Shown: positions 20,854 to 21,825 of the stretch, piece by piece | How the letters are laid out: each line of letters opens with the position of its first letter | Position numbering within the stretch: position 1 is the stretch's first letter | Assembly: GCA_002422205.1 (NCBI GenBank) | Contig: DITS01000009.1 | Coordinates: 30,888 to 52,712 of the forward strand | DNA length: 21,825 bases | Direction of reading: 5' to 3' | From: Alphaproteobacteria bacterium UBA6178 | Lineage (GTDB): Bacteria; Pseudomonadota; Alphaproteobacteria; Rickettsiales; UBA3002 | Made by a program: the position numbers and the translations under genes | The notes under the pieces: model-generated | The model's input: the letters and a program-made list of their open reading frames with translations, nothing else | The model's database searches: none | What the model was told of the DNA's origin: nothing

Positions 20854-21624
20854 ATGCATTATATCTATGGCGTGATAGGTTGGCTTTTGATGGTGAGTAG
20901 CTTTGGCCTACCCGCACAAGCCGCCTCGTCCGAGGAACAAGCCGCAGCTGAAACCACTTATGTTGAGAATATACGTTTGTATCCTCAGAGCGCTGAGATG
21001 GCGGCGCGCGGGTTGCATATTGCTTATGTTGAAGCGGATTCCAGCCCTGGTGGCGGGCGGTATGTCTGCGGTGGAATGAATGAAAAGCAGATCGCTTCGG
21101 GGGCTAAAATTGTTACGCTGGTACTCAATGCGTTGCCAGTCCAAGCGTGGCAGAAAATTGATATTCAATATATTTTATTATGCAGTACGGCAAAAGCGAA
21201 TGGGAGGGTTATCGGTGGTATTCCAGTGCCGCCTGCTAAATTGCTGATGCTGAATGCGGGCGTTGCGCCCAGCGCTAAGTCACGCTTTCCCCTTACCATA
21301 ATGCATGAATTATTTCATGCTATTGAGATGCAATATGGCAGTTATCAGGATGCGGCGTGGGATGCACAATTTTCGGGCTATGATAATAGTTATGGCGCTC
21401 AGGCAGGCGCCACAACTATGGGTAGTGGCGGCGCAGGATTTATCAATGGTTACGGCAAAAGTTTTTCACATGAAGAGCGGGCCGAATTATTTGCGATGCA
21501 AATTCTGACGCGTAAATCGCTCAGCCAGTATATTGCCAACAAGGATGACAAGAAGCTGGAGAAAAAGCAGCGGTATATTGTTGATAAATGTAATCAATTG
21601 CTGGGGGCTGGAAGCTGTATTTAA
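20854..21624 (+). CDS. Secreted HExxH zinc metallopeptidase-like protein
   Basis: 256 residues from ATG 20854, chosen because AAGGGGGTGAT precedes it and a signal peptide follows directly (YGVIGWLLMVSSFGLPAQA, cleavage after AQA near residue 23). The frame is open from 20791. The zinc motif is MHELFHAIEMQYG (HELFH, 151-155). About 50 residues later GFINGYGKSFSHEERAELFA (from about residue 195) carries a likely third ligand Glu, the arrangement of gluzincin-like peptidases such as those with a conserved E-D-x-A-E helix. Four Cys (about 72, 110, 246, 255) could make disulfides in the periplasm or outside the cell. No substrate or partner is visible. Divergent from the lipoprotein gene. Confidence 0.8.
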   Translation: MHYIYGVIGWLLMVSSFGLPAQAASSEEQAAAETTYVENIRLYPQSAEMAARGLHIAYVEADSSPGGGRYVCGGMNEKQIASGAKIVTLVLNALPVQAWQKIDIQYILLCSTAKANGRVIGGIPVPPAKLLMLNAGVAPSAKSRFPLTIMHELFHAIEMQYGSYQDAAWDAQFSGYDNSYGAQAGATTMGSGGAGFINGYGKSFSHEERAELFAMQILTRKSLSQYIANKDDKKLEKKQRYIVDKCNQLLGAGSCI

Positions 21625-21722
21625 GTGCCTGTGTGTTGCGGAGAAAGCCCGCCTTCGCCTGCGTCTCCCCTCGGGCTGTTGCCCTCGTGGTCCAACGTCG
21701 TTCGAATCCACAAGTCATCATT
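21625..21722. other. Intergenic region with overlapping GC dyads
   Basis: GGAGA (21640-21644) pairs with TCTCC (21664-21668), and GCCCG (21647-21651) with CGGGC (21672-21676), giving competing hairpins just after the metallopeptidase stop. GTGG-TCC-AACG-T-CGTT-CGAAT-CCAC (21687-21711) is another imperfect hairpin. They may end transcription from either side; no T-run is seen. Confidence 0.4.
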
Positions 21723-21774
21723 ATTTCCACCCCCAAGGACGCGCTGTTGCGCTGATGTCCTTTGGTGTGGAAAT
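21723..21774. terminator. Long inverted repeat at the 3' end of tRNA-Arg
   Basis: ATTTCCAC (21723-21730) pairs with GTGGAAAT (21767-21774). Inner arms CCAAGGAC and GTCCTTTGG and a GCGC-TGTT-GCGC tip extend it to about 52 nt. It begins at the tRNA's final A, so the trailer folds directly after the tRNA. No U-tract follows on the minus strand; a processing or termination role is inferred. Confidence 0.5.
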
Positions 21775-21825
21775 GGCGTGCCCGATTGGATTCGAACCAA
21801 CGACCTGCCGCTTAGAAGGCGGCTG
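21774..21825 (-). tRNA. tRNA-Arg (anticodon TCT), 3' part, cut by the window edge
   Basis: On the minus strand: anticodon stem GCCGC/GCGGC with loop CTTCTAA, anticodon TCT (AGA at 21814-21816 on plus). A variable loop AGGTC and a T-arm GTTGG TTCGAAT CCAAT follow. The acceptor 3' strand is CGGGCAC, then G and an encoded CCA. The acceptor 5' strand and D-arm lie outside the window. Confidence 0.93.

Noticed and set aside
21691..21711. T-arm-like TTCGAATCCA, possible tRNA remnant
   Set aside because: The bases before it do not form a T-stem with those after it, and no anticodon arm is found upstream on that strand.

Overview
The window is a dense stretch of an alphaproteobacterial chromosome. 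Two classical alphaproteobacterial blocks support this: ruvC-ruvA-ruvB-ybgC-tolQ-tolR-tolA-tolB on the minus strand and ftsH-glmM on the plus strand. Gene density is high, codons are moderately GC-rich, and short-Q-loop cytochrome bd genes, a DUF3309 miniprotein and a tRNA-Ile(GAT) are present. I cannot assign an order or genus from sequence alone.

Layout. 1-3304 (+): 3' part of ftsH, then glmM (ATGA overlap) and thiD. 3361-10338 (-): a long colinear run, read right to left: GNAT acetyltransferase, ruvC, ruvA, a small GIY-YIG nuclease gene, ruvB, ybgC, tolQ, tolR, tolA, tolB. It covers Holliday-junction processing and the trans-envelope Tol machine. pal and cpoB, which normally follow tolB, are missing; thiD-glmM-ftsH face tolB instead, which suggests an inversion. 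10549-12370 (-): yebC and a GGDEF diguanylate cyclase. 12431-16114 (-): a glycosyltransferase 2 followed by two tandem DUF2142 membrane paralogs, probably an envelope glycan or lipid-linked sugar operon. 16244-18609 (+): cydA-cydB, a cyanide-insensitive-type quinol oxidase. 18606-19610 (-): a class 3 lipase-like hydrolase. 19820-21825: tRNA-Ile(GAT), a DUF3309 miniprotein, a lipoprotein, a secreted HExxH metallopeptidase (+) and the 3' part of tRNA-Arg(TCT) running off the window.

The most unusual content is intergenic. Six copies of a hairpin repeat lie only in gaps between genes (2461-2500, 8212-8304 as an inverted pair, 8661-8714, 10452-10543 as an inverted pair). The outer sequences are constant, but the inner 5-bp arms change in a compensatory way between copies. 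Two of these repeat sites bracket the GIY-YIG gene that splits ruvA from ruvB, and a 13-nt direct repeat lies at its very edges. This looks like a REP/BIME-like repeat family with a possible nuclease-encoding partner. Traces of 7-nt tandem repeats occur in two other gaps, one of them exactly at the proposed inversion breakpoint.
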